From Desulfobacteraceae bacterium UBA5616 (GTDB taxonomy: Bacteria; Desulfobacterota; Desulfobacteria; Desulfobacterales; UBA5616): 42,869 nucleotides of DNA. Made by a program: the position numbers and the translations under genes. Positions 7,881 through 17,369 of this stretch are shown one piece after another; positions within the stretch are counted from its first letter, which is position 1; every line of letters starts with the position of its first letter. The notes beneath the pieces are model-generated. The model was not told the DNA's origin and searched no databases. It saw nothing but the letters and a program-made list of their open reading frames with translations. The stretch covers positions 1 to 42,869 of the forward strand of contig DIKO01000067.1 in the NCBI GenBank assembly GCA_002423615.1. Direction: 5' to 3'.

Positions 7881-9980
7881 ATGCCACAAATCCATTTGAA
7901 GAAAAACAAGCATGTACTCATTTTGCTCATCATGATCCTGGCGGCGTTCCTGTTTGTGGGCTGCGAGGGTGATGATGGGAGTGATGGAGCCGCCGGTCCC
8001 GCCGGTCCTGCGGGCCCCGCCGGTCCTGAAGGACCTCCGGGACCGGGAGTCACCACCGGTGAATCCTGTGGCGTTTGTCATGTAAGTGATAACCCGGCCA
8101 ATCCGGATGTCGCCTTGTCCCACCCCGACCCGGTGGGGGAAGAACTGAACGTAACGGTTACCGGCGTGACAGACGCAGGAGGCGGCCTGCTGCAAGTGTC
8201 TTTCAGATTGACGAACGCAGCTGACCAGGGTATCGCCGGTATTGTTTTGGGAGGTAATCGTTTCTATATTTCCGATATTGTTCCGGCCGGCACCCCTACC
8301 TCCTGGGGAACCTGGGACACCGATTACCTGGAGCTCTGGGCACAGGAAAGGGACAGCACCGGCTCGCCCCTGGGCACTTGGACGGAGGTCGGCGGCGGCG
8401 ACTATACGTATACATTTGCAACCGCTCTGGGTTCCGCCGAGGCCCTGGCTGTGGCCCCCGATTATGATCCGACGCACACGCAACGGATTATCCTTAGAAT
8501 CGATGGCAGGGACGTCGGTTACAACCGCGCCGTCGGCATCCAGGACATCAGCGTAAATCCAATTGCGTTGCTGGATCCCCAGCGCGTTCTGGCCCCGGCC
8601 GACGGCTGCCTGAAATGCCACGGCCCGTTGTTTGAAAGGGCGGCGCATGCCGGCGGTTATCTCGATACCCGGGCCTGCGTCCAGTGCCACAGCCCCCTGG
8701 GTGAAGACGGCACCTTCATGCAGGATACGGACACCTACCTGTCGGTCTTCGTTCACAAGATTCACGCCGCGATCGACATTCCTCACTGGACACAGGAAGG
8801 CAGAATCAATGGACTGGGCTACAGCGCCGTCACCTATCCCCAGCCCATCCAGGACTGCGCGGTCTGCCATACCGGCAGCGGCAACATGACCGACGACTGG
8901 AAAACACATCCTACAGCCGAAATCTGCGGCTCCTGCCATAACAATGTTAATTTCGCCACCGGCGCAAACCATGACGGCGGAGCTCAGGCAAACAACACCT
9001 GTACGGTTTGCCACCCGGCCAGCGGCACCGGATTCGGCAAAAGTGTTGAAGTAGCCCACCAAATCATCCCCGATGCCGTGAATGTACCGGAATTCGACGT
9101 GGCCCTCAGCATTACGCCACCGGCAAACGGCACCTTTTATGCCGCGGGCGAAGCTCCGATGGTGACCGTCACCCTGAAGAATCATGCAGACGGCAGCAAT
9201 GTTAATTCCGCGATCTACACCACCGCGCAGGACGATCCGGGTGTGGCCGGCGGTGGCCTGAGTGTTGCGGGCCTTTATGTGTACGGCCCGCGCGCCAAGT
9301 CCGTTCCGGTACTTGCCACTGGCACGGTGACGGATCCCGCCTTCGATGCCGAAACGACAACCCCGACGCAGAGCCATAACCTGTTCACGGGAGGCACCGA
9401 TGCCCAGGTCAAAACCGACGGCACCGGATTCAAGTATAAACTGCTTCCGGTCCCCGAAGACATGGAACCCGGCACCTACATGGTTCGCGTCCGGATCGGT
9501 GATTACGGAAGGGTTGGAACCGGCAATTATCACATTGAATCACTGGCCTTCACCAACATCCAGATCGGTACGGCAACGCCTGAGCTCAAGGCGGCGGGAG
9601 AAGCATGCTACAGCTGTCACGGAACCGGCACCGCTCCTTTCCATGACGAGCGCCACGCGGTGGTATTTAATGCCGATGAGTGCCTGTCCTGCCACGATCA
9701 GTCGTATAACTACGCCATACCCCTCGCCAACAGGGTGCATGCCGTCCACAGCACCAATTCCGACGGCGACATCTATAATATTGAAGGCGGCAGCCGAGAC
9801 TGGTCGGAAGTGACTTACCCGCGGAACATCGACACCTGCGTGGCCTGTCACGACTCCGGCAATACCACGTATAAGACGTTGCCGTTCTCGATGCCTTGTG
9901 CAGGGTGCCATGTCGTCGGCCTGCCCTATGAAGACAATGATGTTCTGAACCATATGCGGCTGAACGGGGGTCCATTTTAA
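7881..9980 (+). CDS. OmcA/MtrC-family decaheme c-type cytochrome lipoprotein
   Basis: This 699-aa product is a probable cell-surface terminal cytochrome that passes electrons to extracellular acceptors or partner cells. I chose ATG 7881 because AAAGGAG lies six bases upstream and a lipoprotein signal follows immediately (hydrophobic 12-27, lipid Cys28 in FVGC); the frame is open from 7791. Residues 30-56 are nine collagen-like Gly-X-Y triplets. Ten CXXCH motifs follow, six in the N-terminal half and four near the C-terminus, separated by a beta-rich segment of about 190 residues that contains a second beta-domain (VTVTLKNH...). This two-lobe plan fits the OmcA/MtrC family. It is followed by a terminator hairpin, so it may form its own transcript. 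Confidence 0.9.
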   Translation: MPQIHLKKNKHVLILLIMILAAFLFVGCEGDDGSDGAAGPAGPAGPAGPEGPPGPGVTTGESCGVCHVSDNPANPDVALSHPDPVGEELNVTVTGVTDAGGGLLQVSFRLTNAADQGIAGIVLGGNRFYISDIVPAGTPTSWGTWDTDYLELWAQERDSTGSPLGTWTEVGGGDYTYTFATALGSAEALAVAPDYDPTHTQRIILRIDGRDVGYNRAVGIQDISVNPIALLDPQRVLAPADGCLKCHGPLFERAAHAGGYLDTRACVQCHSPLGEDGTFMQDTDTYLSVFVHKIHAAIDIPHWTQEGRINGLGYSAVTYPQPIQDCAVCHTGSGNMTDDWKTHPTAEICGSCHNNVNFATGANHDGGAQANNTCTVCHPASGTGFGKSVEVAHQIIPDAVNVPEFDVALSITPPANGTFYAAGEAPMVTVTLKNHADGSNVNSAIYTTAQDDPGVAGGGLSVAGLYVYGPRAKSVPVLATGTVTDPAFDAETTTPTQSHNLFTGGTDAQVKTDGTGFKYKLLPVPEDMEPGTYMVRVRIGDYGRVGTGNYHIESLAFTNIQIGTATPELKAAGEACYSCHGTGTAPFHDERHAVVFNADECLSCHDQSYNYAIPLANRVHAVHSTNSDGDIYNIEGGSRDWSEVTYPRNIDTCVACHDSGNTTYKTLPFSMPCAGCHVVGLPYEDNDVLNHMRLNGGPF

Positions 9981-10006
9981 AACTTAACAGATCCGTCTGA
10001 ACGCAC

Positions 10007-10032
10007 AGAGCGGGCCCTTAAAAGCCCGCTCT
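10007..10032 (+). terminator. Probable intrinsic terminator after the decaheme gene
   Basis: AGAGCGGGC (10007-10015) and GCCCGCTCT (10024-10032) form a 9-bp GC-rich stem with an 8-base loop, 27 bases after the decaheme stop. The tail CCGTTTATCT has few T residues, so termination may be partial and let transcription run into the cytochromes downstream. Confidence 0.6.
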
Positions 10033-10192
10033 CCGTTTATCTGCCCTTCGATTTCAGAGAATCGGTTTTTTTACCGGCATGCGAATCGCGTGATGGACAA
10101 ATCAGTTGAAAAAAAATCACTAACGTGGCAGGGTTCTTAAGGAAATTCAACGTTCGTCCATTCTTCTTGATTGCTTCAAAAATTAACGGCGT

Positions 10193-11086
10193 ATGAGAAA
10201 AACCTTAATCATTGTTCTGATCGGGCTCCTGCCATTCCGGGCCTACCTGCCGTTACCGGAAACCAAAGAAGCTGCAGCGGAAATCAGCAAAATGGAACCC
10301 CTGAGCATCGGAGACAACACCAACATCCACTATACCGGACTGTATTGCGATGCATGCCATGACGGAACGCCGGTTAAAGGCGGAGATATTTATCTGAAAT
10401 ATAATGGCGACGATCAACTGCTGTGCCGCTGTCATCACGGCATGTCGCCCGGTTACTGCCATCCCCTGGACATTAATCCGAATAAGGTTGAAAGAGGGAA
10501 GATACCGGCCGAATTCCCCTTCGAAAACGCTAAATTCACCTGCAATACATGCCACGACATTTACCGGCAGTGTCAAAAGAGCCTGTTTGACCGCAAATCA
10601 TTAAGAGGAATCCCTTATCCCCAGAAAACGGATTTCTGCTACAAATGCCATGACAGAAAAAATTATGAAAAATTGAATGCGCATCATCAGATCCGGTCCG
10701 ATGGAAATCTTGATAAAAAAATGTGCCTGTACTGCCATAAGGAAAAGCCGGATGAACGGACCGCAACATACAAAGAAGTGACATTTATAGGTGATATCAA
10801 AATATTATGCCGAAGATGCCATCAGATAGAAGGGAACCATGCCGGCAATTTCGACCACATGGCCGCCAAACCCTCGGCCAAGGGGATCAAGCGGATGGAT
10901 GCTTTAATAGAAAAATACAACATCATCCTTCCTCTGGCCAAGGACGGGAAAATGACTTGCATCACCTGCCACAACCCCCATGCAAAGGGAGTTATTGCGG
11001 CTGACAAGCCGTCTGCAATGGGCGCGGACAGTAAATTCCGGCATCGGTTACCGGGGAAATTGTGTAAGGAATGTCACCAGTTGTAA
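10193..11086 (+). CDS. Periplasmic heptaheme cytochrome c (copy 1)
   Basis: This 297-aa exported cytochrome has a hydrophobic signal segment at residues 5-18. Seven CXXCH motifs are present (CDACH, CNTCH, CYKCH, CLYCH, CRRCH, CITCH, CKECH). Between the first two is LCRCHH, a C-X-C-H sequence that cannot bind heme in the standard way but is conserved in its paralogue at 27513-28490. The two proteins also share IYRQCQ, SLRG.PYP, KEKPDE and the C-terminal CKECH. No good ribosome site precedes ATG 10193 (ACGGCGT only), so the start is less certain than the frame. Its likely role is a periplasmic electron shuttle for the downstream c-b-c module (inference). Confidence 0.88.
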   Translation: MRKTLIIVLIGLLPFRAYLPLPETKEAAAEISKMEPLSIGDNTNIHYTGLYCDACHDGTPVKGGDIYLKYNGDDQLLCRCHHGMSPGYCHPLDINPNKVERGKIPAEFPFENAKFTCNTCHDIYRQCQKSLFDRKSLRGIPYPQKTDFCYKCHDRKNYEKLNAHHQIRSDGNLDKKMCLYCHKEKPDERTATYKEVTFIGDIKILCRRCHQIEGNHAGNFDHMAAKPSAKGIKRMDALIEKYNIILPLAKDGKMTCITCHNPHAKGVIAADKPSAMGADSKFRHRLPGKLCKECHQL

Positions 11087-11130
11087 ATCCATCCGACATT
11101 CAGGTCATTAACAAAGCGGGATCTGATATT

Positions 11131-12204
11131 ATGAAACTAAAAAATTTGCTTATCGCGGTCCTGGCAATCTCGGTTCTGGGGAGCGGGTTGAACGGGTTTT
11201 CCGAAGTAACCGCCGCCGACAGGGAAAACTGTCTCATGTGCCATAAATACCCGAATATGGCCAGAATCGGCGAAGACGGTCTGGAGAGAAATTATTATGT
11301 GGACGAGCACATCTTTTTAAACAGCCTGCACGGAGAGGTGGGATGCCGGGAGTGCCATCCCTACATCAAAAAATTCCCCCATGATCCGGTAACAGAAAAG
11401 GTCGATTGTGCCAATGAATGCCACATCAAGCCGCCGTTTGCGGAAAAAAACTTTTCCCACCGGGAAATTATCGATGTGTTCAAGTCAAGTGAACACGAGA
11501 AGAAAGCCGAAGATTCGCCTTTAATGAAACAATCCAAGCCGGATTGCAAGTATTGCCATTTGAATCCTCTTTACAAAAGGGTCGATGAAAATATCATTTC
11601 CTTTGGGGAAACCCTTGACCGATGTTTGAACTGTCATCAGAAAAAAGGAGTGGCCGAAGCCTATCTGCACATGACCCACCGTTTACGGCATAAAACATCC
11701 CGGGATTCACGGGAAATTGTTTCCCTATGCGCCGAGAACTGTCATGGGGATGAGCAGTTAATGCAGAAACTGGGTGCATCGGCAGCGGCCGTGGAAGCGG
11801 TCGAAACGTACCGGGAATCCATTCACGGAAAAATGACAGCGCTGGGTTCGGAAAAAGCGGCGGATTGCATCAGTTGTCACGCTTCGAGCCTGATTCATGA
11901 CATTTATGATAAAGACAATCCCAAATCCACGATAAATAAAGACAATCTGCTGACACTCTGTAAAAATTGCCACGCAAAGATAAACCCGTATTTTGTCAGG
12001 ATAGCCGTTCATCCCAGCATTAAAGAGCCGCATAACCCGGTGCTTTTTTTAATCAGCAACATGGTCCTGAGAACCATCCTCTACGGAACCGTGTTCGGCC
12101 TCATGGGGCTCCTGTTTCTGGAATCTTACCGCAGAAAAAAGGATGGCATCGGTATGAAAATCAAGTCGGGCAGCAGCTGGAGAAACACGAAAGGTTTGAA
12201 ATGA
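11131..12204 (+). CDS. Membrane-anchored octaheme cytochrome c, module A
   Basis: The product is 357 aa from ATG 11131, where a clean signal peptide begins (MKLKNLLIAVLA...VTAADRENC). The frame extends to 11071, overlapping the previous gene, but that adds only a polar leader. There are eight heme motifs: six CXXCH and two CX3CH (CANECH, CAENCH). A C-terminal transmembrane helix (about residues 305-330) with a basic tail (RRKKDG) anchors it with the hemes in the periplasm. It begins the octaheme, cytochrome b, triheme order seen three times here (also at 17370 and 20198). By analogy with Cbc-type complexes it would exchange electrons with the adjacent cytochrome b. Confidence 0.88.
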   Translation: MKLKNLLIAVLAISVLGSGLNGFSEVTAADRENCLMCHKYPNMARIGEDGLERNYYVDEHIFLNSLHGEVGCRECHPYIKKFPHDPVTEKVDCANECHIKPPFAEKNFSHREIIDVFKSSEHEKKAEDSPLMKQSKPDCKYCHLNPLYKRVDENIISFGETLDRCLNCHQKKGVAEAYLHMTHRLRHKTSRDSREIVSLCAENCHGDEQLMQKLGASAAAVEAVETYRESIHGKMTALGSEKAADCISCHASSLIHDIYDKDNPKSTINKDNLLTLCKNCHAKINPYFVRIAVHPSIKEPHNPVLFLISNMVLRTILYGTVFGLMGLLFLESYRRKKDGIGMKIKSGSSWRNTKGLK

Positions 12205-12232
12205 TGTTGAAAAACGCACAAAAGGAGCAAAA

Positions 12233-13141
12233 ATGACTGCCGCCGAAGAGGCCTTAAACGCCGTCCATGGGGGTCAAACCGATGTGGAGGGTTATTTTAC
12301 CTATGTTTCGGGCGTCGGATACATTCCGCGTGACATATATAAATATGTAAAATCCAACCCCTTTGGGGACCTCCCCCGATACTCGGTCCATATCGTCATC
12401 CAGCACATCCTGATCTTTACGACGTTTATCGCACTGGCCGCAACAGGCATTGCCCTGCATTACAGCGACCTGTTCTGGGCGCCGTATGTAATACGCCTTT
12501 TCGGCGGAATCGACACGTCGCAACTGATACATCGGAGTGCCGCGTTTGTCATGATCGGTGCCTCCGTATACCACATTTTAACCATCGTCGGGTCAACCGC
12601 CCAAAAGATTTTGAAAAAAGAATTCGACATCAGAAGAACCCAGGTCCCTTTGCCCAAGGATCTTTTTGATTTAATCCATGATATTAAATACTTTTTAGGG
12701 CTTACCCCGCACCGCCCCAAAATGGAAAAATTCATGTACAAGCAAAAGATTCATTATCTGGCGATTCTGTGGGGAAGCTTTGTCCTGATATCCGCCGGCA
12801 CCGCATTGTTGTTTCCCGAACATATTGCATTGCTGTGGCCTTTCGACCCGGCATTCCTGCAGGATCTGGCCCGGATCATGCATGCGGACGAAGCCATTAT
12901 GGCTCTTATTATCATTGCGTTCTGGCACTTGTCCAATGTCCATTTTGTACCGGGCAGGTTCCCGGCCCAATGGACGGTTTTCACTGGAAAGATTACCAGA
13001 GAGCATCAACTGGAAGAGCATTTTCTGGAATACCTGAGAAATTTGTCCGAGATCCCGGAAGAACGGGAATACATGCGGTCTCTGCTGGCGGAATTGGGGT
13101 TTGCGGAAAGAGAAGGGAGCCTCGATGAAACAAGACCCTAA
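12233..13141 (+). CDS. Cytochrome b membrane subunit, module A
   Basis: This 302-aa integral membrane protein belongs to the formate dehydrogenase gamma/Ni-hydrogenase cytochrome b group. It has at least four hydrophobic helices. Histidines suited to ligate two b hemes stand in HIVIQH, LIHR, VYHI and FWHLSNVH, and the last helix ends in VHFVPGRFP, conserved in its two paralogues here. AAAGGAG precedes ATG 12233. It overlaps the triheme gene by 17 bp. It probably oxidises or reduces menaquinone and passes electrons to the octaheme and triheme subunits (inference from the family and neighbours). No iron-sulfur or molybdenum subunit is nearby, so it is unlikely to serve a dehydrogenase. Confidence 0.88.
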   Translation: MTAAEEALNAVHGGQTDVEGYFTYVSGVGYIPRDIYKYVKSNPFGDLPRYSVHIVIQHILIFTTFIALAATGIALHYSDLFWAPYVIRLFGGIDTSQLIHRSAAFVMIGASVYHILTIVGSTAQKILKKEFDIRRTQVPLPKDLFDLIHDIKYFLGLTPHRPKMEKFMYKQKIHYLAILWGSFVLISAGTALLFPEHIALLWPFDPAFLQDLARIMHADEAIMALIIIAFWHLSNVHFVPGRFPAQWTVFTGKITREHQLEEHFLEYLRNLSEIPEEREYMRSLLAELGFAEREGSLDETRP

Positions 13142-13988
13142 AAGACTTGATCATCCCTGGTCGGTATATGTCATCGGCCTGTTGGTTTTACTGATTACAC
13201 TGTTTGTATTGGGTGGCGTGATAAACCATCTGGCTTTTTCAAGCCACGGGCCCGGCCTTCTGATTCCGCTGGTCAAAAAATTTCAAAAGGAAGAGTCGCC
13301 GATTTTAAAAGAATTCAAAGCACACCGGAAAGCCGACGAACACCGGCATTTTCATCATTTTGTCGAGTATCCGGAGACTCCGGAAGAACGCAGACCGGTC
13401 TGCTTTATCTGTCATTCAAAACTCGCCCACACCAAAACCAAGAAAATCCGGGCGATGCTCAATATGCACACCAATTTTTTCGCCTGTGAAACCTGCCACC
13501 TCGAACCGGTTAAGGGGGAGACGGTTTTTTATAACTGGTATTCTCCGATGGAAAAGGACCCGAAAGGCCCTTTTTTCGGGACATCCTATGATCCCGAATC
13601 AGGGGAGCTCGTACGCACCAGGGATCATTTTTCAAAAATCACCCCTTTTTACAAGAGAGACGGACTTTACACACCGACTCTTCATATGCAGCAGGGCGAA
13701 ATGGCCAAGGATTATGTGAAGGTGAGAGATAAGCTCACACCTGAGCAACGTGAAGGGGTTACACAGAAATTCCATACGGACATTCGTCCGAAAGGACCCG
13801 AATGCCAAACCTGCCATTCATCGAATGGGATCCTGGATTTGAAAGGACTGGGATTTTCCGGGAATCGAATCGTCGACCTTGAAAATCTGAGTATCAAGGG
13901 AATGATTACCAAATACGACGAGTTCTATCTTCCCGACCTGTTCAAGCAATCTGTGGAAACCGAAACCGGCGATCAGGACAGGCAATGA
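13125..13988 (+). CDS. Membrane-anchored triheme cytochrome c, module A
   Basis: The 287-aa product starts at ATG 13125, with AAGGGAG upstream. The frame opens at 13101, but the added residues are charged. One N-terminal transmembrane helix (about residues 13-37) is left uncleaved. A His-rich stretch follows (HRHFHHF), then three CXXCH motifs (CFICH, CETCH, CQTCH). The block NMHxxFxxCxxCH and the C-terminal LGF...KGMITKYDEFYLP recur in the copies at 19317 and 22183 and in the chimera at 23065. The single-helix, periplasmic-heme plan recalls NapC-type quinol partners, but with three rather than four motifs. It overlaps the NHL gene by four bases (ATGA). Confidence 0.86.
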   Translation: MKQDPKRLDHPWSVYVIGLLVLLITLFVLGGVINHLAFSSHGPGLLIPLVKKFQKEESPILKEFKAHRKADEHRHFHHFVEYPETPEERRPVCFICHSKLAHTKTKKIRAMLNMHTNFFACETCHLEPVKGETVFYNWYSPMEKDPKGPFFGTSYDPESGELVRTRDHFSKITPFYKRDGLYTPTLHMQQGEMAKDYVKVRDKLTPEQREGVTQKFHTDIRPKGPECQTCHSSNGILDLKGLGFSGNRIVDLENLSIKGMITKYDEFYLPDLFKQSVETETGDQDRQ

Positions 13989-14929
13989 ACAGACCGTTAC
14001 GAATTGGAAAAAAACTGCTTCTTTCATCAATCGCCGCGGCGATTTTGATAATGATATCGGCAACCCTGTCGTTTTCAATGGAATGCCTCGACAGCAAGGT
14101 GCTTAAGACCCTGAAGCCTTCGGGGATAGACCAGCCCAGTGATCTGGCCATCGGACCCAAGGGTAATATTTATCTGGTTGACGGTGTCAACAACCGGATT
14201 GCGGTGATGAACGGCGAGGGGGTACTGCAATTCTTCTTCGGGAAAATCGGGGACAGGCCGGGTGAATTCCGGTACCCTATGGGTATTGACATCGGGAAGG
14301 ATGGGCGGATTTTTATCGCGGATACGGGAAATCACCGGATTCAGGTATTTGATCCAAAGGGAACCTTTTTATATATGTTCCCGGTCAAATCATCTCCGGG
14401 AGAAAAACCGGCAGATCCGGTGGATGTCCTTGCCCTTGAACGGAAAAGCTATTTGTATGTCTCCGATAACGACAACCATAAAATAAAGGTCCACCAACAG
14501 GACGGTGCTTTCGTATTTGAATGGGGAGGATTCGGCGAGAGTCACGGCCGGTTCCGGTATCCGGGAATACTGGCGGCGAATGAATTCAACCAGGTCTTTG
14601 TTGTTGATGTTTTAAATACGAGAATTCAGAAATTCGATCCGGATGGCAATTTTATCGCGGAAATAGGCGCCTGGGGAGTGAGTCCGGGTGAGTTGTTCAA
14701 ACCCAAGGGCGTTGCCGTGGATAACACCGGCCGGATATTCATTACCGACAGTTTCATGGGATGTCTTCAGGTTTTTACCGATCTGGGCGGTTTTTTGGGT
14801 GTCGTTTGTGAAAACGGGACCAAAAGAGAGTTCACCACGCCCGTGGGGGTGGTTTTTGATGCCCATAACCGGCTGCATGTCGTGGAAATGCGCGCCAACC
14901 GGATTCGCGTATTGAAAGTGGCTGAATGA
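13985..14929 (+). CDS. Periplasmic NHL-repeat beta-propeller protein (copy 1)
   Basis: This 314-aa protein has an N-terminal signal or anchor (about residues 12-30) followed by about six NHL repeats, marked by recurring P.GI.../VYV.D..N.RI.VF strings (for example IYLVDGVNNRI, IFIADTGNHRIQVF, FVVDVLNTRIQKF). The fold should be a six-bladed propeller used for protein contacts; no enzymatic residues are apparent. It is translationally coupled on both sides by ATGA overlaps and directly precedes the 18-heme cytochrome. The paralogue at 24021 directly precedes the 20-heme cytochrome in the same way, so it probably scaffolds or docks the giant cytochrome. Confidence 0.9.
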   Translation: MNRPLRIGKKLLLSSIAAAILIMISATLSFSMECLDSKVLKTLKPSGIDQPSDLAIGPKGNIYLVDGVNNRIAVMNGEGVLQFFFGKIGDRPGEFRYPMGIDIGKDGRIFIADTGNHRIQVFDPKGTFLYMFPVKSSPGEKPADPVDVLALERKSYLYVSDNDNHKIKVHQQDGAFVFEWGGFGESHGRFRYPGILAANEFNQVFVVDVLNTRIQKFDPDGNFIAEIGAWGVSPGELFKPKGVAVDNTGRIFITDSFMGCLQVFTDLGGFLGVVCENGTKREFTTPVGVVFDAHNRLHVVEMRANRIRVLKVAE

Positions 14930-17310
14930 AACGTCTTGTTTGCCTCCGGGCGATATTCGCGACCGGACTAAATTTCATTAATTTCTACGGCCTTATGCTA
15001 TGCGGCATCATGCTGATGTTCTGCCCGGCTGCATTTGCCGCGCTTGAGAAATCATCCAAAAAAGAGTGCGCCATGTGCCATGTCATGTGGCTGGATGTAT
15101 TCCGGACGAACAGGGAAACCCTCATCAAATGGCAGCCCGGGAATGTTCTGATGAAAGACACCCAGGGAATCGTCAGCTCCGAAGAGGTTTGCTACAGCTG
15201 CCATGACGGGTATGTAGAGGATTCGCGTCATACGGTATGGAAATACAACAACCACACGACCTTTAAAAAACCCTCCGAAAAAATCAGGATACCCGATACC
15301 CTGACCTTGAGCATCAAGGACGAAATTTACTGCGGGACCTGCCATTCGCCTCACAGCGGGGGGGAGACCGAGCCCGTTTCATCCCCGGATGACACCATCC
15401 CCGGCCCGATGGCATTTCTTCGAATGCGGAATACCGATTCCCGGATGTGCGAGGCATGCCATGTGGATGAAGCCGACTACAGACGGACCAACGGGCACCC
15501 TGTGCATACGGACAAACAGAAGATCCCGCAAAACCTTTTTGACCTGGGAAGTGTAAAAGCTGAAAAAAAAGACACGGTCATTTGTCAGACGTGCCATCGG
15601 GTCCACGGCGCTAAAGGATCCAGCATTACGGTCATGGACAACAGCCGGTCCGGGCTCTGCATGGCTTGCCATGAGCAACGCACGATCACCGGCACCCCGC
15701 ATGACTTCAGAATGACCATGCCGGGAGAGACCAACATCAAAGGTCAGTCCCTTTCAAAATCCGGGCCGTGCGGCGCATGTCATGTTCCGCACGCATCGGC
15801 CGGGCCAGGTCTTTGGGCTAGAAAAATGAGCCCGGGCGAACCAGTTTCTCAGAGATGCCTGTTGTGCCACGGCACGAAGCCGGATCATCCGGACAGTAAG
15901 ATAAAAGGCATTGGCCTGCATTCTCATCCGATCAACATCGAAGCCGTTTCAAAGGGCAATTCAAAACGCGGCCGGTCTTCCATAACCCCCAAACTTCCTT
16001 TGTTCACACGGGAAGGGAAACGGCTGACTGACGGTTCGATCCAATGTTTTACTTGCCATAATGTCCATCAATGGGCTCCCGGGTTTCCGGCCGACAGGGG
16101 AGGAAAAAACATTGAAGGAGACGGCTCCAACAGTTTCCTGAGAATTCCCGCCAGCCGGAATTCGGCCCTTTGTGTTGAATGCCATCGGGATCAACAGCCG
16201 GTTCTATCGTTCGATCACAACCTGACTCGGGTCGCACCGGAAGCCAAAAACATCCAGGGGATGACGGCTTCGGTTTCAGGGCCCTGCGGCGCCTGCCACA
16301 TACCCCATAATGCCGGAGATAAAATACTGTGGGCCGGAAATGGTTCCATGGACGATGCCCCGGACGGCCGGTACTGTCTGGCGTGCCACAGGGAAACCGG
16401 GGTGGGCAAGGCAAAAACCGTCGGAAAGAACGATCACCCGGTCAATGAGGTTTTAAAGGGGGTCCACATCCCCCCTCCCGGCCGGGTCATCGATACCTTG
16501 CCGCTGTACAACGATGAAGGGGAATTGGAAGGAGGCAATCGCATGACCTGCCGCACTTGTCATGATCCTCATATCTGGTCGGCCGGAAGCGAAAGAACCC
16601 GGCCATACGATGCCCGAGAAGGTTCAAATATCGGGGCTGTTATCAACATAGAGGGGGATGCGGGAAACAGCTTTTTACGAAAACCCGCTTCTCCCACGTC
16701 GGAACTCTGCGTTGTCTGTCACGAAGACGCAGCGCTTATAATTGGAACCGATCATGACCTTTTCGTTACGGCGCCGTCTTCCAAAAACCGGATGGGCAGG
16801 ACCGTAACCGAATCCGGGCAGTGCGGGGTATGTCATTCCGTCCACAACAGCCCGGAAAAGCGGAGGCTCTGGGCCCAGCCGGATGGACCGGTCAGCCAAG
16901 GCCGGCATCCGATGAACAGTGCCTGCACCGGCTGCCATTCCAAAGGCGGAGCGGCGGAAGGTAAAGTACCGCCGGTGTCAACCCATGCGTCCGGCCAGTT
17001 GATGAACAATATCATGACATCCGATAACCAGCCGACAGGATATATCAAATTCTTCGACGACAACTGGAAAGAAGTGGGCGTCGGCGATCTGTCCTGTTCC
17101 TCCTGCCATTCGTCCCATAGATGGGATCATCTCGTCAGGAATCAAGGATCCGGCAAAAATATCGAAGGGGATGCGGAAACCAGTTTTCTGAGGGCATCGA
17201 GTGACAGAACCGTCTGCATTGACTGCCATGGAGAAACGGCACTCTGGCGATACACCTACTTCCATTCCCTCGAAAAACGAAAGATGATAAAAGGGTTGCG
17301 GCTGTACTGA
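14926..17310 (+). CDS. Giant 18-heme periplasmic cytochrome c
   Basis: This 794-aa exported cytochrome has a long hydrophobic signal (about residues 18-40, ending AAFAA) and 18 CXXCH motifs, many followed by a second His (CxxCHxxH: CGTCHSPH, CQTCHRVH, CGACHVPH, CRTCHDPH). An internal repeat is visible: the block NIEGD..(N/T)SFLR followed by C..CH occurs three times (near residues 395, 570 and 745), each followed by an (A/S)x(S/T)SG(P/Q)CG(A/V)CH stretch in the first two. It therefore grew by duplication of a unit of about four hemes. It is coupled to the upstream NHL gene by an ATGA overlap. The likely role is long-range electron transfer in the periplasm or through the conduit. Its closest relative in the window is the 20-heme protein at 25055. 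Confidence 0.9.
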   Translation: MKRLVCLRAIFATGLNFINFYGLMLCGIMLMFCPAAFAALEKSSKKECAMCHVMWLDVFRTNRETLIKWQPGNVLMKDTQGIVSSEEVCYSCHDGYVEDSRHTVWKYNNHTTFKKPSEKIRIPDTLTLSIKDEIYCGTCHSPHSGGETEPVSSPDDTIPGPMAFLRMRNTDSRMCEACHVDEADYRRTNGHPVHTDKQKIPQNLFDLGSVKAEKKDTVICQTCHRVHGAKGSSITVMDNSRSGLCMACHEQRTITGTPHDFRMTMPGETNIKGQSLSKSGPCGACHVPHASAGPGLWARKMSPGEPVSQRCLLCHGTKPDHPDSKIKGIGLHSHPINIEAVSKGNSKRGRSSITPKLPLFTREGKRLTDGSIQCFTCHNVHQWAPGFPADRGGKNIEGDGSNSFLRIPASRNSALCVECHRDQQPVLSFDHNLTRVAPEAKNIQGMTASVSGPCGACHIPHNAGDKILWAGNGSMDDAPDGRYCLACHRETGVGKAKTVGKNDHPVNEVLKGVHIPPPGRVIDTLPLYNDEGELEGGNRMTCRTCHDPHIWSAGSERTRPYDAREGSNIGAVINIEGDAGNSFLRKPASPTSELCVVCHEDAALIIGTDHDLFVTAPSSKNRMGRTVTESGQCGVCHSVHNSPEKRRLWAQPDGPVSQGRHPMNSACTGCHSKGGAAEGKVPPVSTHASGQLMNNIMTSDNQPTGYIKFFDDNWKEVGVGDLSCSSCHSSHRWDHLVRNQGSGKNIEGDAETSFLRASSDRTVCIDCHGETALWRYTYFHSLEKRKMIKGLRLY

Positions 17311-17369
17311 GCAAGTGGATTCAACATAATTTTTAGTTCAGCAGCAGGACATTTTGAAGGGACAACCGA

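Noticed and set aside
7968..8048. Short tandem DNA repeats as a CRISPR array
   Set aside because: The periodicity is nine bases or less and encodes Gly-X-Y triplets. There are no spacers and no cas genes.
7803..9533. 576-aa open frame on the minus strand
   Set aside because: It lies antisense to the decaheme cytochrome, has no family motif, and is explained by the GC-rich third codon positions of that gene.
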